From CSSed11-175R1 sp041685735 (GTDB taxonomy: Bacteria > Actinomycetota > Nitriliruptoria > Nitriliruptorales > Nitriliruptoraceae): 64,000 nucleotides of DNA. How positions within the stretch are numbered: the first letter of the stretch is position 1; each line of letters starts with the position of its first letter. The position numbers were made by a program, and so were the translations under genes. Where the stretch lies: contig JAWLFE010000004.1 in the NCBI GenBank assembly GCA_041685735.1, positions 1-64,000 of the forward strand. Reading direction: 5' to 3'. The notes under the pieces were generated by a model. That model was not told the DNA's origin and did not search any database. It was given only the letters and a program-made list of their open reading frames with translations. Shown here piece after piece: positions 1 through 8,345 of this stretch.

Positions 1-519
1 GGCGTCGTTCCGGGGGACCAGACCATCGCTGAGATCGTCGTCGAAGCCGCGAGCGGCGAGCCGGACGCAGAGTTCACGCTGCTCCTCGACGCACTCGTGT
101 ACACGAACCTGACCGGCGTGTTCGCCGGCACCGACCAGTACACCGTCTTCGCTCCGACCGATGCGGCGTTCGCGGGTCTCGTCGAAGCCGTGAAGCCGTC
201 GCTCGACCCTCGCATCCTGGAGGAAGAGGGCCCGTTCGCCGCGATCGATGACCTCCTCGGTGACGGGACCGTCGCCAACGTGCTGCTCTACCACGTCATG
301 GAGGGCCGGCGTGCGTCGAACAGCGTCGTGCCTCCTCGGAACGACCGCACCAACAGCACCCTGTTCGATGGGGCGACGTTCTCGGTTGACCCCGCCGGGA
401 CGATCACCGCCGTTGGGAGCGAGGCGACGATAGCTCGGGCGAACATCTCCGCGAGTAACGGCGTGATCCACGTGGTCGACGCCGTGTTGCTTCCCGTCGA
501 CCTAGGCTTGTCAGACTGA
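1..519 (+). CDS. Fasciclin (FAS1) domain protein, 3' part
   Basis: The reading frame is open from base 1, so the 5' end lies outside the window and 172 codons are visible. FAS1 domains are extracellular adhesion or anchoring modules. Both conserved FAS1 boxes can be seen: TVFAPTDAAF (H1, near base 139) and GVIHVVDAVLLP (H2, just before the stop). About one complete FAS1 domain is present and ends at the stop, with no C-terminal anchor. Any signal peptide would be upstream. A strong hairpin follows within 25 bases. Confidence 0.85.
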   Translation, partial: GVVPGDQTIAEIVVEAASGEPDAEFTLLLDALVYTNLTGVFAGTDQYTVFAPTDAAFAGLVEAVKPSLDPRILEEEGPFAAIDDLLGDGTVANVLLYHVMEGRRASNSVVPPRNDRTNSTLFDGATFSVDPAGTITAVGSEATIARANISASNGVIHVVDAVLLPVDLGLSD

Positions 520-541
520 CCTGATAGAGAAACTCGGTCCG

Positions 542-581
542 ACCGGTGGAGACCTGGGATACAGCCCAGGTCTCCACCGGT
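542..581. terminator. Strong hairpin terminator between convergent genes
   Basis: A 17-bp perfect stem (542-558 pairing with 565-581) closes a 6-base loop, atacag. There is no T-tract, as is usual for high-GC actinobacteria. It lies between the fasciclin gene and the oppositely oriented DNA ligase, so it could serve both strands. Confidence 0.8.
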
Positions 582-660
582 TCGGTGTGTCAAGGAGGGG
601 TTCGAGCCTCGTTCCCTGGGATGTGGCCCAGGTTCTCGGGCTCGGTGGGGTTCGTCGGCC

Positions 661-706
661 GTGGTCGGGCGCTGGCCCCGTGGTCGGGCGCTGGGCCCGT
701 GGTCCC
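661..706. repeat. 19-bp tandem repeat beside ligase stop
   Basis: Two copies of a 19-bp unit (gtggtcgggcgctggcccc at 661-679; one base differs at 680-698) plus a partial third copy. The array ends 4 bp before the stop codon of the minus-strand ligase. It is one of several short arrays at gene ends in this window. Confidence 0.7.
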
Positions 707-709
707 GCG

Positions 710-1801
710 TCAACCCTCCAGGGCGAACAGGTCCCGCAGCTCGGCTGGGGGTGGGACCTCCAACTGGTCGAACCGGCAGGAGTCGACCTCGCGGTCGGGG
801 CGCCACCGCTGGAACCGCGCGCTGTGGCGGAACCGATCACCCTGGAGCTGCTCGTAGGCGACCTCGGCCACCAGACCCAATCGCAGCAGCTCCCATGAGG
901 TGTCCCGCGCGCCGCTCCAGCGGTGCTTGCCACGCGGGGTGCGGCCGGTGCCGTCGCCGGTGAGCCAGGGATGGTCGGCCACCTCGTCGTCGTGGTCGAC
1001 GCGGTATTCGGCGAGCTCCCCGATCAGCTGCTCGCGACGGTCGGCGGAGAACGAGGACGCGACGCCGACATGCACCAGGTCGTCGTTGTCGTCCCACAGG
1101 CCCAGCATGAGCGATCCCACGCCGTCGCCATCCTTGTGCCAGCGGAAGCCGGCGACGACGACGTCAGCGGTGCGCTGCTGCTTGATCTTGACCAGGGTGC
1201 GCTTGCCCGGCGCGTAGGGGTCGTGGATGTCCTTGGCGATGACGCCGTCGAGGCCGGCACCCTCGAAGCGGGCGAACCACCCGGCCGCGATGCCAGCATC
1301 GTTGGTCGCCGGCGTCAGGTGCAGGGGTGGGTCGACGTCGCGCATGACCTGTTCGAGGTTGGAGCGGCGTGCCGCGAACGAGCGTCCGGTCAGGTCCTCG
1401 TCGGCGAGTGCGAGCAGGTCGAACGCGACGAGGTGCGCCGGCGTCTCAGCCGCCAGCACCTCGACCCGTGACGCGGCCGGGTGGATCCGGTTCGACAGCG
1501 CATCGAAGTCGAGTCCGTCACCGAGCGGGACCACGAGCTCACCATCGAGGACGATGCGGTCGGGCAGGGCGGTCAGCAGCGGTTCGAGCAGTTCCGGGAA
1601 GTAGCGGTCCAGCGGCTTGCCACTGCGGCTCTGGAGCAGCAGGTCGTCGCCGTCGCGGAAGATGATGCAGCGGAAGCCGTCCCACTTCGGCTCGTAGAGC
1701 AGGTCACCGGTGGGCAGCTCCCGGGACAGCTTGGCCAGCATCGGCTTGATCGGAGGGACGATCGGTAGGTCCATCGGGGTGGTCTCCGTCTCGGTGGCCA
1801 T
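710..1801 (-). CDS. ATP-dependent DNA ligase, LigC-like
   Basis: Seals DNA nicks through a covalent lysyl-AMP intermediate. The 363 residues carry the nucleotidyltransferase motifs in order: motif I EPKWDGFR with adenylated K39, motif III VLDGELV near residue 85, motif IV DGVIAKD and motif V LVKIKQ. A C-terminal OB-fold-sized region follows. The size and lack of other domains match the short actinobacterial LigC-type enzymes linked to repair, not the replicative NAD-dependent LigA. The ATG overlaps the upstream gene's TGA (ATGA), implying translational coupling to the MenC-like gene. Confidence 0.88.
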   Translation of the reverse strand: MATETETTPMDLPIVPPIKPMLAKLSRELPTGDLLYEPKWDGFRCIIFRDGDDLLLQSRSGKPLDRYFPELLEPLLTALPDRIVLDGELVVPLGDGLDFDALSNRIHPAASRVEVLAAETPAHLVAFDLLALADEDLTGRSFAARRSNLEQVMRDVDPPLHLTPATNDAGIAAGWFARFEGAGLDGVIAKDIHDPYAPGKRTLVKIKQQRTADVVVAGFRWHKDGDGVGSLMLGLWDDNDDLVHVGVASSFSADRREQLIGELAEYRVDHDDEVADHPWLTGDGTGRTPRGKHRWSGARDTSWELLRLGLVAEVAYEQLQGDRFRHSARFQRWRPDREVDSCRFDQLEVPPPAELRDLFALEG

Positions 1802-2940
1802 CAGCCGGTCACCCGATCACGGCGTGCGCTGGTCAGCATCTCGGGCCGGGGCGTGCGCCCGATGCCGGGCGTGGCCGGGACCGCCAGGTGGCCGCCCTCG
1901 AGCACGAACGGTTCGGTCAGGTCCTCGGCCCAGTAGCGATCCGAGGCGGACGTGTCGCCGGGGAACTCGAAACCCGGCAGCGCGCCCAGCGCGACGTTGA
2001 CGGCGCGGCCGATCCCGGATTCGAGCATGCCGCCGCACCACACGGGCACGCCGCGATCCCGGCAGATGTCGCGGACCCGGACCGACTCGAGGATCCCGCC
2101 CACCCGCCCGACCTTGATGTTGACGATCCCTGCGGCACCGCTCTCGATGGCATCGCGGGCCCGGGTCGCGTCGTGGATCGACTCATCCAGGCAGACGGGG
2201 GTCGACCACCGTCGTGCGTGGCGTGCGTGGTCACGCAACCGGTCCGGCGCGAACGGCTGCTCGATCATGACCATGCCCAGCGCATCCAGGCGGTCGAGGG
2301 CGGCCATGTGGTCGTGGTCGTCGGGGTCGTACGCGGCGTTGGCATCGACCTGGAAGCGCAGCTGCTGACCGAAGCGTTCCCGGACGGCCTCCATCGGGTC
2401 GGCGTCGAAACCGGGCTCGACCTTCGCCTTGATCCGCAGGTACCCCTCGTCGAGGTGGCTCGCGACCTGGTCGAGCAGCTCACCGGTCCCCCCCGAGGGG
2501 ATGCCGACCGAGACGCCGGCGGGGACCCGGGACACCTCGGCCCCGAGGTGGTGGGCGAGGGACAGCTCGGCGGTCCTGAGCTGCGCGTCCAGGACGGCGA
2601 GCTCGAGGGCCGCCTTGGCCATGCGGTGTCCGTGGAACCCGGCGAGACGCGCGCCGACGTCCTCGGCCGTGACCTGCGGGCCGTCAGCGAGCAGGCGGGG
2701 GACCAGGTGATCGCGCAGCACCAGCGCCGCACCGTCGGTGAACTCCTCGGAGTAGACGGGAGCGCCGGGCGTGACACATTCGCCCCACCCTTCCGCTCCA
2801 TCAGCCGCGACCCGGACCAGCAGGATGTCCCGGGAGGTCTGGGTCCCGAAGGAGGTGCGGAAGGGGCGGATCAGGGGCAGCTCGACGCGGACCAGGTCGA
2901 TGCACTCGACCGCGATCGGCGGGAGCGGTCGCAGGCTCAC
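1801..2940 (-). CDS. menC: MenC-type o-succinylbenzoate synthase / N-acylamino acid racemase
   Basis: Enolase-superfamily enzyme of 379 residues, muconate-lactonizing subgroup. Counting from the chosen start, the catalytic set is complete: KxK at K171 and K173, metal ligands D199, E227 and D252, and the opposing base K276 in NIKVGR. This signature is shared by o-succinylbenzoate synthase (menaquinone pathway) and N-succinylamino acid racemase, so sequence alone does not decide. The GTG at 2940 is chosen because it overlaps the previous gene's TGA (GTGA); an upstream ATG at 2991 would give a longer, unlikely leader. The acyltransferase partner upstream favours an N-acylamino-acid role, and there are no other men genes nearby. 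Confidence 0.8.
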   Translation of the reverse strand: MSLRPLPPIAVECIDLVRVELPLIRPFRTSFGTQTSRDILLVRVAADGAEGWGECVTPGAPVYSEEFTDGAALVLRDHLVPRLLADGPQVTAEDVGARLAGFHGHRMAKAALELAVLDAQLRTAELSLAHHLGAEVSRVPAGVSVGIPSGGTGELLDQVASHLDEGYLRIKAKVEPGFDADPMEAVRERFGQQLRFQVDANAAYDPDDHDHMAALDRLDALGMVMIEQPFAPDRLRDHARHARRWSTPVCLDESIHDATRARDAIESGAAGIVNIKVGRVGGILESVRVRDICRDRGVPVWCGGMLESGIGRAVNVALGALPGFEFPGDTSASDRYWAEDLTEPFVLEGGHLAVPATPGIGRTPRPEMLTSARRDRVTG

Positions 2941-3863
2941 GCGTCGTCCTTCAGTTCGGCAACCCGTCGATCGGCGGTCAGTACGTACCACCCGTCGCGG
3001 GTGAACCCGCTGACGCGGAAGCCAGCCCGGATCGGTTCACCCAGATGTTCCCGCAGCGCCGCCGACCAGGCCGCCGCGGTGTCGATGTCGGTGGCACGGA
3101 GCGATTCGATGTCCTGCGGGATCCTGACGAGCCGGCGGGCAGCGGTCGAGGCGGCGACCACGGGGCCGCCGTCAGGGCCGACGTCGAGGGTCGCCTCGGC
3201 TCCGGTGCGTCGCAGCGCGTCGGCATCGGGTGCGGCCGCCCGGCCGGACGCCGCGGCACGCACGCGTGGAGCGGTGAGGTCCCAGGCGACCACCAGGCGA
3301 TCGGTCGGGAGGGACGCGTTGCGCGCATCCGGCATCGAGCCGTACACGTCGTGCTCGTAGCCGGCGATACCGGCCCCGAGGTGGATCAGGTTGATCACGG
3401 CGTTGCGCCGGATCGCGGGATCGAAGGTCCACCGGACCAGGCCGATACCACGTTGCAGGCACCAGGCCCGTTGGTACCACTTCAGGGCTCGCCCGATGCC
3501 GCGTGCCTCGGTCGCGGCCTCGACCCCGGTCACGTGGGAGTGCAGCAGCACCACGCCGTCGTCCAGTCCGACGAAGGCGGCGGTCGCCCCGACCAGGTTC
3601 CCGGCGGCGTCGGTCGCGGTCGTGACCTGTCCGCCCGCGTGGGCGATCGCCAGCAGTGCCTCGGGGGCGAGGATCGACGCGGCGTCGGCCGAGCGTCCCC
3701 AGACACGGTCGAACAGGGCGGCGGCCTGCGTCGCGGCGGCCGGATCGTGGACGTCGCTGATCCGGACCCCGGCCCGTTCGGCGGCCGCGGCGGCGGTCGA
3801 CCACGCTTCCTCGAGGTCATCGGGGCTCGGTGCGGAGGGTGCGCCCACGGGGTCGGTTCGCAT
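2937..3863 (-). CDS. GNAT-type acyltransferase, COG3375 family
   Basis: 308 residues resembling the COG3375 group of predicted GNAT acyltransferases. Visible features include an acceptor-side stretch GLDDGVVLLHSH, a GIGRALKWYQR segment fitting the acyl-CoA pyrophosphate loop, and RWTFDP. The ATG at 3863 has a purine-rich gagg upstream. It is first in a three-gene minus-strand operon and overlaps menC by 4 bp. In Geobacillus a GNAT succinyltransferase works with an N-succinylamino acid racemase, and this pairing suggests a similar acylation step, which is inference. A -10-like TAGCGT lies about 85 bases upstream. Confidence 0.65.
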   Translation of the reverse strand: MRTDPVGAPSAPSPDDLEEAWSTAAAAAERAGVRISDVHDPAAATQAAALFDRVWGRSADAASILAPEALLAIAHAGGQVTTATDAAGNLVGATAAFVGLDDGVVLLHSHVTGVEAATEARGIGRALKWYQRAWCLQRGIGLVRWTFDPAIRRNAVINLIHLGAGIAGYEHDVYGSMPDARNASLPTDRLVVAWDLTAPRVRAAASGRAAAPDADALRRTGAEATLDVGPDGGPVVAASTAARRLVRIPQDIESLRATDIDTAAAWSAALREHLGEPIRAGFRVSGFTRDGWYVLTADRRVAELKDDA

Positions 3864-4233
3864 GTCGTCGCCTCGCGGTGTCGATGACCGTCGCCCCGGT
3901 GCCGCGCGTGGCTGCTGCCTCGCCCGGAGGGGCCGTCGTGCGTGCGTCACGCTATCGCTGGCGCACGGGGAGTTGCGCGCCGGGTCGACGACCGGCAACA
4001 ATGGCTGCATGCGCACCCATCGCAGCCCCGTTCCGGACCCGGCCGATGCCGGGCGTGGGGCTCGCCACGCGCTGCAGGCCCTGATCGTGGGCCTTTCCGT
4101 GCTGCCGTTCCTCGTCTGCCGCGGCGCCGTCCCACCCGTTCGACGGTGACGCGGAGGCAGGACCCGGGAACGGCCCATCCACCGCGTCGTGGCGGCGTCG
4201 CCCGCCCGACGACCTGCACGGAAAGGAGCACGG
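3864..4233. other. 370-base intergenic region between divergent operons
   Basis: No confident gene lies here. It should hold the promoters of the minus-strand GNAT operon and the plus-strand leu region. A 46-codon plus-strand frame (4009-4149) is rich in Leu, Ile and Val near its end (ALIVGLSVLPFLV) but has no Shine-Dalgarno sequence. An imperfect hairpin can form around 4182-4215, before the small gene at 4234. Confidence 0.6.
3949..3954 (-). promoter_or_regulatory. -10-like box for GNAT-menC-ligase operon
   Basis: On the minus strand this reads TAGCGT (in gaTAGCGTgac), matching the TANNNT pattern of other starts in the window. It lies about 85 bases before the GNAT start codon. No clear -35 box is visible. 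Confidence 0.35.
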
Positions 4234-4422
4234 ATGAACGTGATCCGGCTCAAGGTTCCCCCTGACCACACCCCCGAGGAAGAAGCGGCCCTGGTCGCTG
4301 AGGTGGCCGCCTCCTACGAGGAGTCCACCGGCTCCGACGACGTCACCGTCGAGGTCGAGCGCTCCGAGGAGCTCGACTACGCGAGCCTGCGCGCCCAGAC
4401 CTCGTCGCGCTGGTCGGGCTGA
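4234..4422 (+). CDS. Small acidic protein of unknown function
   Basis: 62 codons starting at an ATG with a near-perfect ribosome site, ggaaaggagcacgg. The product is acidic, beginning MNVIRLKVP and containing EEEAALVAEV and DDVTVEVERSEEL, with no membrane segment or signal. I do not recognise the family. It sits 68 bases before leuC on the same strand and may be co-transcribed with it. The strong ribosome site and the high GC at third positions are the main support. Confidence 0.65.
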   Translation: MNVIRLKVPPDHTPEEEAALVAEVAASYEESTGSDDVTVEVERSEELDYASLRAQTSSRWSG

Positions 4423-4490
4423 CGGCCGGCACGCACCCGGCCACCGTCCCGTCCTCCCTGCTCCATCCCGACCACCGAAGAGATGCCACG

Positions 4491-5930
4491 ATGACACCGA
4501 AGACGATCGTTGAGAAGATCTGGGACGACCACGTCGTCCGGTCGGAGGAGGGGATCCCCGACCTGCTGTACGTGGATCTGCACCTCGTGCACGAGGTCAC
4601 CTCGCCGCAGGCGTTCGAGGGACTGCGCCTCGCCGGCCGCAAGGTCCGCCGTCCGGACCTGACGCTGGCCACGATGGACCACAACGTCCCGACCGATCCC
4701 CGCCAGGTCTCGGGGGAGCTGCCGCTGGCCGATGAGCTGTCCGTCGCGCAGATGGAGGCGCTGCGGACCAACTGCGAGGATGCGGGGATCCGCCTGTTCG
4801 AGATGGGCAACCGCAACCAGGGCATCGTGCACATCATCGGTCCGGAACTCGGCCTGACCCAGCCCGGATCGGTCATCGTCTGTGGCGACTCGCACACCGC
4901 CACCCACGGTGCCTTCGGTGCGTTGGCGTTCGGGATCGGCACCTCCGAGGTCGAGCACGTCCTGGCGACCCAGACCCTGCCGCAGCGCATGCCCAAGACC
5001 CTCGCGGTCGAGGTCGAGGACGCCCTGCCACCCGGGACCTCGCCCAAGGACCTGATCCTGCACATCCTCAACACCATCGGGGTCGACGGCGGGGTCGGCC
5101 ACGTCATCGAGTACCGGGGTGAGGCCATCCGATCGATGTCGATGGAGGGCCGCATGACCGTCTGCAACATGACGATCGAGGGCGGTGCCCGGGCTGGGCT
5201 GGTCGCCCCCGACGAGACCACCTTCGCCTACCTCAAGGACCGGCCGTTCGGACCCAAGGGCGAGCAGTGGGACCAGGCCGTCGAGGACTGGCGGGCGCTC
5301 GCGACCGATCCTGGCGCGACGTTCGACCGCACGGTCCACATCGACGCGACCGAGGTCGCGCCAACGGTCACCTGGGGCACCACCCCGGCACAGTCCGTCC
5401 GGATCGACGAGCGCATCCCCACCCTCGCCGACGCGCCGGACGACGCCACCGCGAAGCAGTGGCAGCGGGCCTACGACTACATGGGCCTGTCGGGCGGCGA
5501 GTCCTTCGGGGACCTCCAGCTCGACAAGGTCTTCATCGGCTCCTGTACCAACGGGCGCCTCGAGGATCTGCGCGCGGTCGCCGCGGTCGTCAAGGGCCGG
5601 AAGGTCGCCGACAACATCCAGGCGATGGTCGTGCCCGGCTCCGGGCTCGTGAAGGCCGCCGCTGAGGCGGAGGGCATCGCAGACGTGCTCATCGAGGCCG
5701 GCATGGACTGGCGCGATCCGGGCTGTTCGATGTGCCTCGGGATGAACCCGGACCAGCTGGAACCGGGGGAGCGGGCCGCATCGACCTCCAACCGCAACTT
5801 CGAGGGCCGCCAGGGCTTCAAGGGGCGCACCCACCTGGTCTCGCCGGCGATGGCCGCGGCCGCCGCCATCCACGGCCGGTTCGTGGACGTCCGCGACGAG
5901 CTGTCCGCCACCGACGTGAAGGACGCCTGA
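4491..5930 (+). CDS. leuC: 3-isopropylmalate dehydratase large subunit
   Basis: Aconitase-superfamily enzyme that isomerises 2-isopropylmalate to 3-isopropylmalate in leucine synthesis, as a heterodimer with LeuD. The 479 residues include the [4Fe-4S] cysteines C352 (in GSCTNGR), C412 and C415 (in CSMC), plus the family motif SNRNFEGRQG. Length is normal. Its TGA overlaps the leuD ATG by one base (TGATG). leuA and leuB are not in the window. Confidence 0.97.
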   Translation: MTPKTIVEKIWDDHVVRSEEGIPDLLYVDLHLVHEVTSPQAFEGLRLAGRKVRRPDLTLATMDHNVPTDPRQVSGELPLADELSVAQMEALRTNCEDAGIRLFEMGNRNQGIVHIIGPELGLTQPGSVIVCGDSHTATHGAFGALAFGIGTSEVEHVLATQTLPQRMPKTLAVEVEDALPPGTSPKDLILHILNTIGVDGGVGHVIEYRGEAIRSMSMEGRMTVCNMTIEGGARAGLVAPDETTFAYLKDRPFGPKGEQWDQAVEDWRALATDPGATFDRTVHIDATEVAPTVTWGTTPAQSVRIDERIPTLADAPDDATAKQWQRAYDYMGLSGGESFGDLQLDKVFIGSCTNGRLEDLRAVAAVVKGRKVADNIQAMVVPGSGLVKAAAEAEGIADVLIEAGMDWRDPGCSMCLGMNPDQLEPGERAASTSNRNFEGRQGFKGRTHLVSPAMAAAAAIHGRFVDVRDELSATDVKDA

Positions 5931-6559
5931 TGGAACCCGTCACCACGATCACCGGGCGTGCCTGCCCGATCCAGCTCAACGACGTCGACACCGATCTGAT
6001 CATCCCCAAGCAGTTCCTCAAGTCGGTCAAGAAGACCGGGTTCGGTCCCTTCGCGTTCTCCGAACGCCGCTACCTCGACGACGGGTCGCCGGATCCGTCC
6101 TTCCCGATGAACCGGCCCGAGCACGCCGGCGCACCGATCCTGGTCGCCGGTCGCAACTTCGGTTGCGGCTCCTCGCGGGAACATGCGCCGTGGGCGCTGC
6201 AGGACGCGGGGTTCGACGCCATCATCGCGCCGAGCTTCGCCGACATCTTCCGGACCAACTGCGCGAAGATCGGCGTGGTCTGCGTGGTGCTCGACGAGGG
6301 CGTCGTGGCGCAGCTGTTCGCCCTGATCGATGCGGACCCGTCGGTGGAGGTCACCGTCGATCTGACCGAACTGCGGGTCAGCGCCCCGGGGGTCGGTGGC
6401 CTGGACGGTGTGGAGGTCGCTTTCGAGATCGATCCGCACACCCGTCACTGCCTGCTCAACGGTCTGGACGACATCGCGTTGACGCTCGAGCACGACGACG
6501 ACATCGCCGCCTACGAGACGACCCGCGCCCCACACCGCCCGGTCGTGCCGAGCGCCTGA
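5930..6559 (+). CDS. leuD: 3-isopropylmalate dehydratase small subunit
   Basis: 209 residues forming the swivelling domain that completes the LeuCD active site. Family hallmarks are present: NDVDTDLIIPKQFLK near the N-terminus and GRNFGCGSSREHAPWAL, followed by SFADIFRTNC. The ATG at 5930 overlaps the leuC stop, giving tight coupling. A long alternative frame begins upstream inside leuC but is not conserved-looking. Confidence 0.97.
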   Translation: MEPVTTITGRACPIQLNDVDTDLIIPKQFLKSVKKTGFGPFAFSERRYLDDGSPDPSFPMNRPEHAGAPILVAGRNFGCGSSREHAPWALQDAGFDAIIAPSFADIFRTNCAKIGVVCVVLDEGVVAQLFALIDADPSVEVTVDLTELRVSAPGVGGLDGVEVAFEIDPHTRHCLLNGLDDIALTLEHDDDIAAYETTRAPHRPVVPSA

Positions 6560-6564
6560 GCGAG

Positions 6565-7091
6565 GTGGTCGCCGCAGCGGGGCGGCGTCAGCCCCGCTCG
6601 GTCACCAGCTCCCCCGTCGACTGGTTGCTCCGGGACGCTGACGACGCACCCAACACGATCGACTTCGCGATCTTCCTGCACCAGCAGATGCCCGAGGAGC
6701 AGCTCGCGGATGTCCCAGTGGCCGATCTCCTGCCGGCTGTCGCCCCACCGCCCCGCACCCCGGCGCTGACGACGAGCCCGGAGGACCTGGTCGCCGGTCC
6801 CGCCTGGTCCACGACCGCTCTGTTGCACCTCGGCCTGCCCCTCGATCTGGTCAGGCCATCGACCTCGACGGGTCGGACGACGACATCGCGTGGACGATGG
6901 CCCTGGCGACCGTGCTCGCGCCGCTGTGTGGTGCGATCCCAGCCGGACCGGCGTTGCTGGTGGGCCCGCACGCAGACCGGGTGACCTGCGTGAAGCCGAT
7001 GAGCACTATGACGACCGCCCCCGACCTGCGGGTCGTGCGACCGCATCGGACGGGGTGCGGGGGGCAGGATGTCGTCGGCCAAACCTCCTGA
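6565..7091 (+). pseudogene. Unknown gene interrupted by an apparent one-base deletion
   Basis: After leuD, a frame from GTG 6565 reads as coding with strongly GC-biased third positions (for example DWLLRDADD and IDFAIFLHQQMPEEQL) up to about base 6852, then degenerates. The next frame continues sensibly from about 6853 (QAIDLDGSDDDIAWTMALA, then PAGPALLVGPHADR) and stops at 7091. Joining them needs one extra base around 6850-6854. Either this is a real frameshift or a sequencing or assembly error. The joined product would be about 175 residues, with no recognised domain. It could also be an intact gene if the error is technical. Confidence 0.5.
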
Positions 7092-7100
7092 ACGGGCCGT

Positions 7101-7106
7101 TATCCT
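7101..7106 (+). promoter_or_regulatory. -10-like box for HIT gene
   Basis: TATCCT preceded by cgt, 23 bases before the HIT gene ATG and upstream of its ggagg ribosome site. It matches the TANNNT pattern; no canonical -35 is visible. Confidence 0.4.
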
Positions 7107-7129
7107 CGCGACCCGATCCGGAGGTCGTC

Positions 7130-7558
7130 ATGCCCAGCGTCTTCACCCGCATCATCGACGGTGAGCTGCCCGGTCGGTTCGTCTGGAAGGACGACCGGGC
7201 GGTCGTGTTCCTGTCGATCGCGCCGATCACCCCCGGGCACAGCCTGGTCGTGCCCCGTGCCGAGGTCGACCACTGGTTGGACCTCGATCCGGAGGTGTGG
7301 AGCCACTGTGCCCGGCTCTCGCAGATCATCGGCCAGGGCATCCAGCGGGCGTTCGACCCGCCGCGTGTCGGTCAGATGATCGCGGGGTTCGAGGTGCCGC
7401 ACGTGCACATCCACGTCGCGCAGATCCACGACCTGTCCGACCTCAGCTTCGACCGGGCCGACCCCGACGCGGACCCGGATGAGATGGACGCCGCCGCCGA
7501 TGCCATACGCAAGGCGCTGCGTGACCTCGGCCATGGCGCGTCCGTGCCGAGCCCGTGA
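7130..7558 (+). CDS. HIT-family nucleotide hydrolase or transferase
   Basis: 142-residue histidine-triad protein with the signature PHVHIHV at 90-96 (triad H91, H93, H95). HIT proteins of this size hydrolyse or transfer nucleoside phosphoramidates and related dinucleotides in the cytoplasm; the true substrate cannot be read from sequence. The ATG at 7130 follows a ccggaggtcgtc ribosome site. The C-terminus is acidic (DPDADPDEMDAA). It ends immediately before the convergent MarR gene with no space for a terminator. Confidence 0.92.
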   Translation: MPSVFTRIIDGELPGRFVWKDDRAVVFLSIAPITPGHSLVVPRAEVDHWLDLDPEVWSHCARLSQIIGQGIQRAFDPPRVGQMIAGFEVPHVHIHVAQIHDLSDLSFDRADPDADPDEMDAAADAIRKALRDLGHGASVPSP

Positions 7559-8260
7559 TCACGTCGAGGGCTCGCGACCGGATGCGGCCGACGCGGCCGA
7601 CGCGGCCGGTTGCGCAGCCTGGAGCGCGGTGATCAGGCGTTGGAGCGAACGCCGGGCCTGGTCGATCTCGTCGGTCTCCAGCGTCGCGAGCAGGGCCTGT
7701 TCGTGGTCAAGCAGGTCCTCGATGGCCCGATCGATGATGGTGCGACCCTGATCGGTCAGCACGGCCCAGAGCACCCGGCGATCCCGCTCGGACCGCACCC
7801 GGCGGATCAGCCCCGCCGCCTCCAGGCGTTCGAGCCGGAAGGTCACCCCACCCGTCGTCAGCATCGAGGAGGCCGCGAGCTCGGTCGGTGTCCGACGGAA
7901 CGGAGGACCACTGCGGCGCAGGCTCGCGAGGATGTCGAAGGCGGACAGGTTCAGGCCGTACTGGTCGACGACGGCCGCCAGGCGCGTCTCCGCCAGCCGC
8001 TGTGCGCGCAGGAGACGGCCGAAGATCTCCATCGAGCTCGTGTCCAGTTCGGGACGCTCCCGCCCCCAGTCGCCCCGGGCACGGACCACCGGGTCGTCCG
8101 ACGACCCGTCGCCACCCGGGTCCCCGTGGTCCGCCACCTCGCTGCCCATGGCCCCGTCCCCCGTCGCCCCGTCGCCCGCAGACTCGTCTCCCGCAGTCCC
8201 GTCGCCCCCAGACCCGTTCCCCACGCCCCGGTCCGGCGCCACCCCCACGTCCTTCCTCAT
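7559..8260 (-). CDS. MarR-family transcriptional regulator with acidic N-terminal extension
   Basis: The C-terminal ~150 residues form a MarR winged helix: LSAFDILASLRRSG, then TPTELAASSMLTTGGVTFRLERLE as the recognition helix region, and a wing with SERDRRVLWAVLT. MarR proteins bind palindromic DNA as dimers and respond to small ligands. From the ATG at 8260 there is an extra stretch of about 75 residues rich in Gly and Asp with repeated GDG units; a shorter start (for example the ATG at MEIFGRLL) is possible. It is divergent from the alpha/beta hydrolase, 85 bp apart, a typical regulator-target arrangement. It ends in an AASAASAASGR alanine-rich tail. Confidence 0.85.
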   Translation of the reverse strand: MRKDVGVAPDRGVGNGSGGDGTAGDESAGDGATGDGAMGSEVADHGDPGGDGSSDDPVVRARGDWGRERPELDTSSMEIFGRLLRAQRLAETRLAAVVDQYGLNLSAFDILASLRRSGPPFRRTPTELAASSMLTTGGVTFRLERLEAAGLIRRVRSERDRRVLWAVLTDQGRTIIDRAIEDLLDHEQALLATLETDEIDQARRSLQRLITALQAAQPAASAASAASGREPST

Positions 8261-8285
8261 CGCCCCGGCGTCGGCGTCCCCGCCG

Positions 8286-8291
8286 TACCGT
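8286..8291 (+). promoter_or_regulatory. -10-like box before alpha/beta hydrolase
   Basis: TACCGT preceded by ccg, in the 85-base region between the divergent MarR and hydrolase genes. It fits the recurrent GGTANNNT-type box and would give a leader of about 48 bases. Confidence 0.4.
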
Positions 8292-8345
8292 GGGTGCAAC
8301 GGGGGACAGTCAAGCGCGTTTCCATGGTGGAGGGAAGGCCCGATC

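Noticed and set aside
1888..3360. 490-codon plus-strand frame
   Set aside because: Antisense to the MenC-like and GNAT genes; no domain, biased composition.
6588..7082. Minus-strand frame over the broken gene
   Set aside because: Low-complexity Arg/Ser-rich translation; the plus-strand frames have better codon bias.
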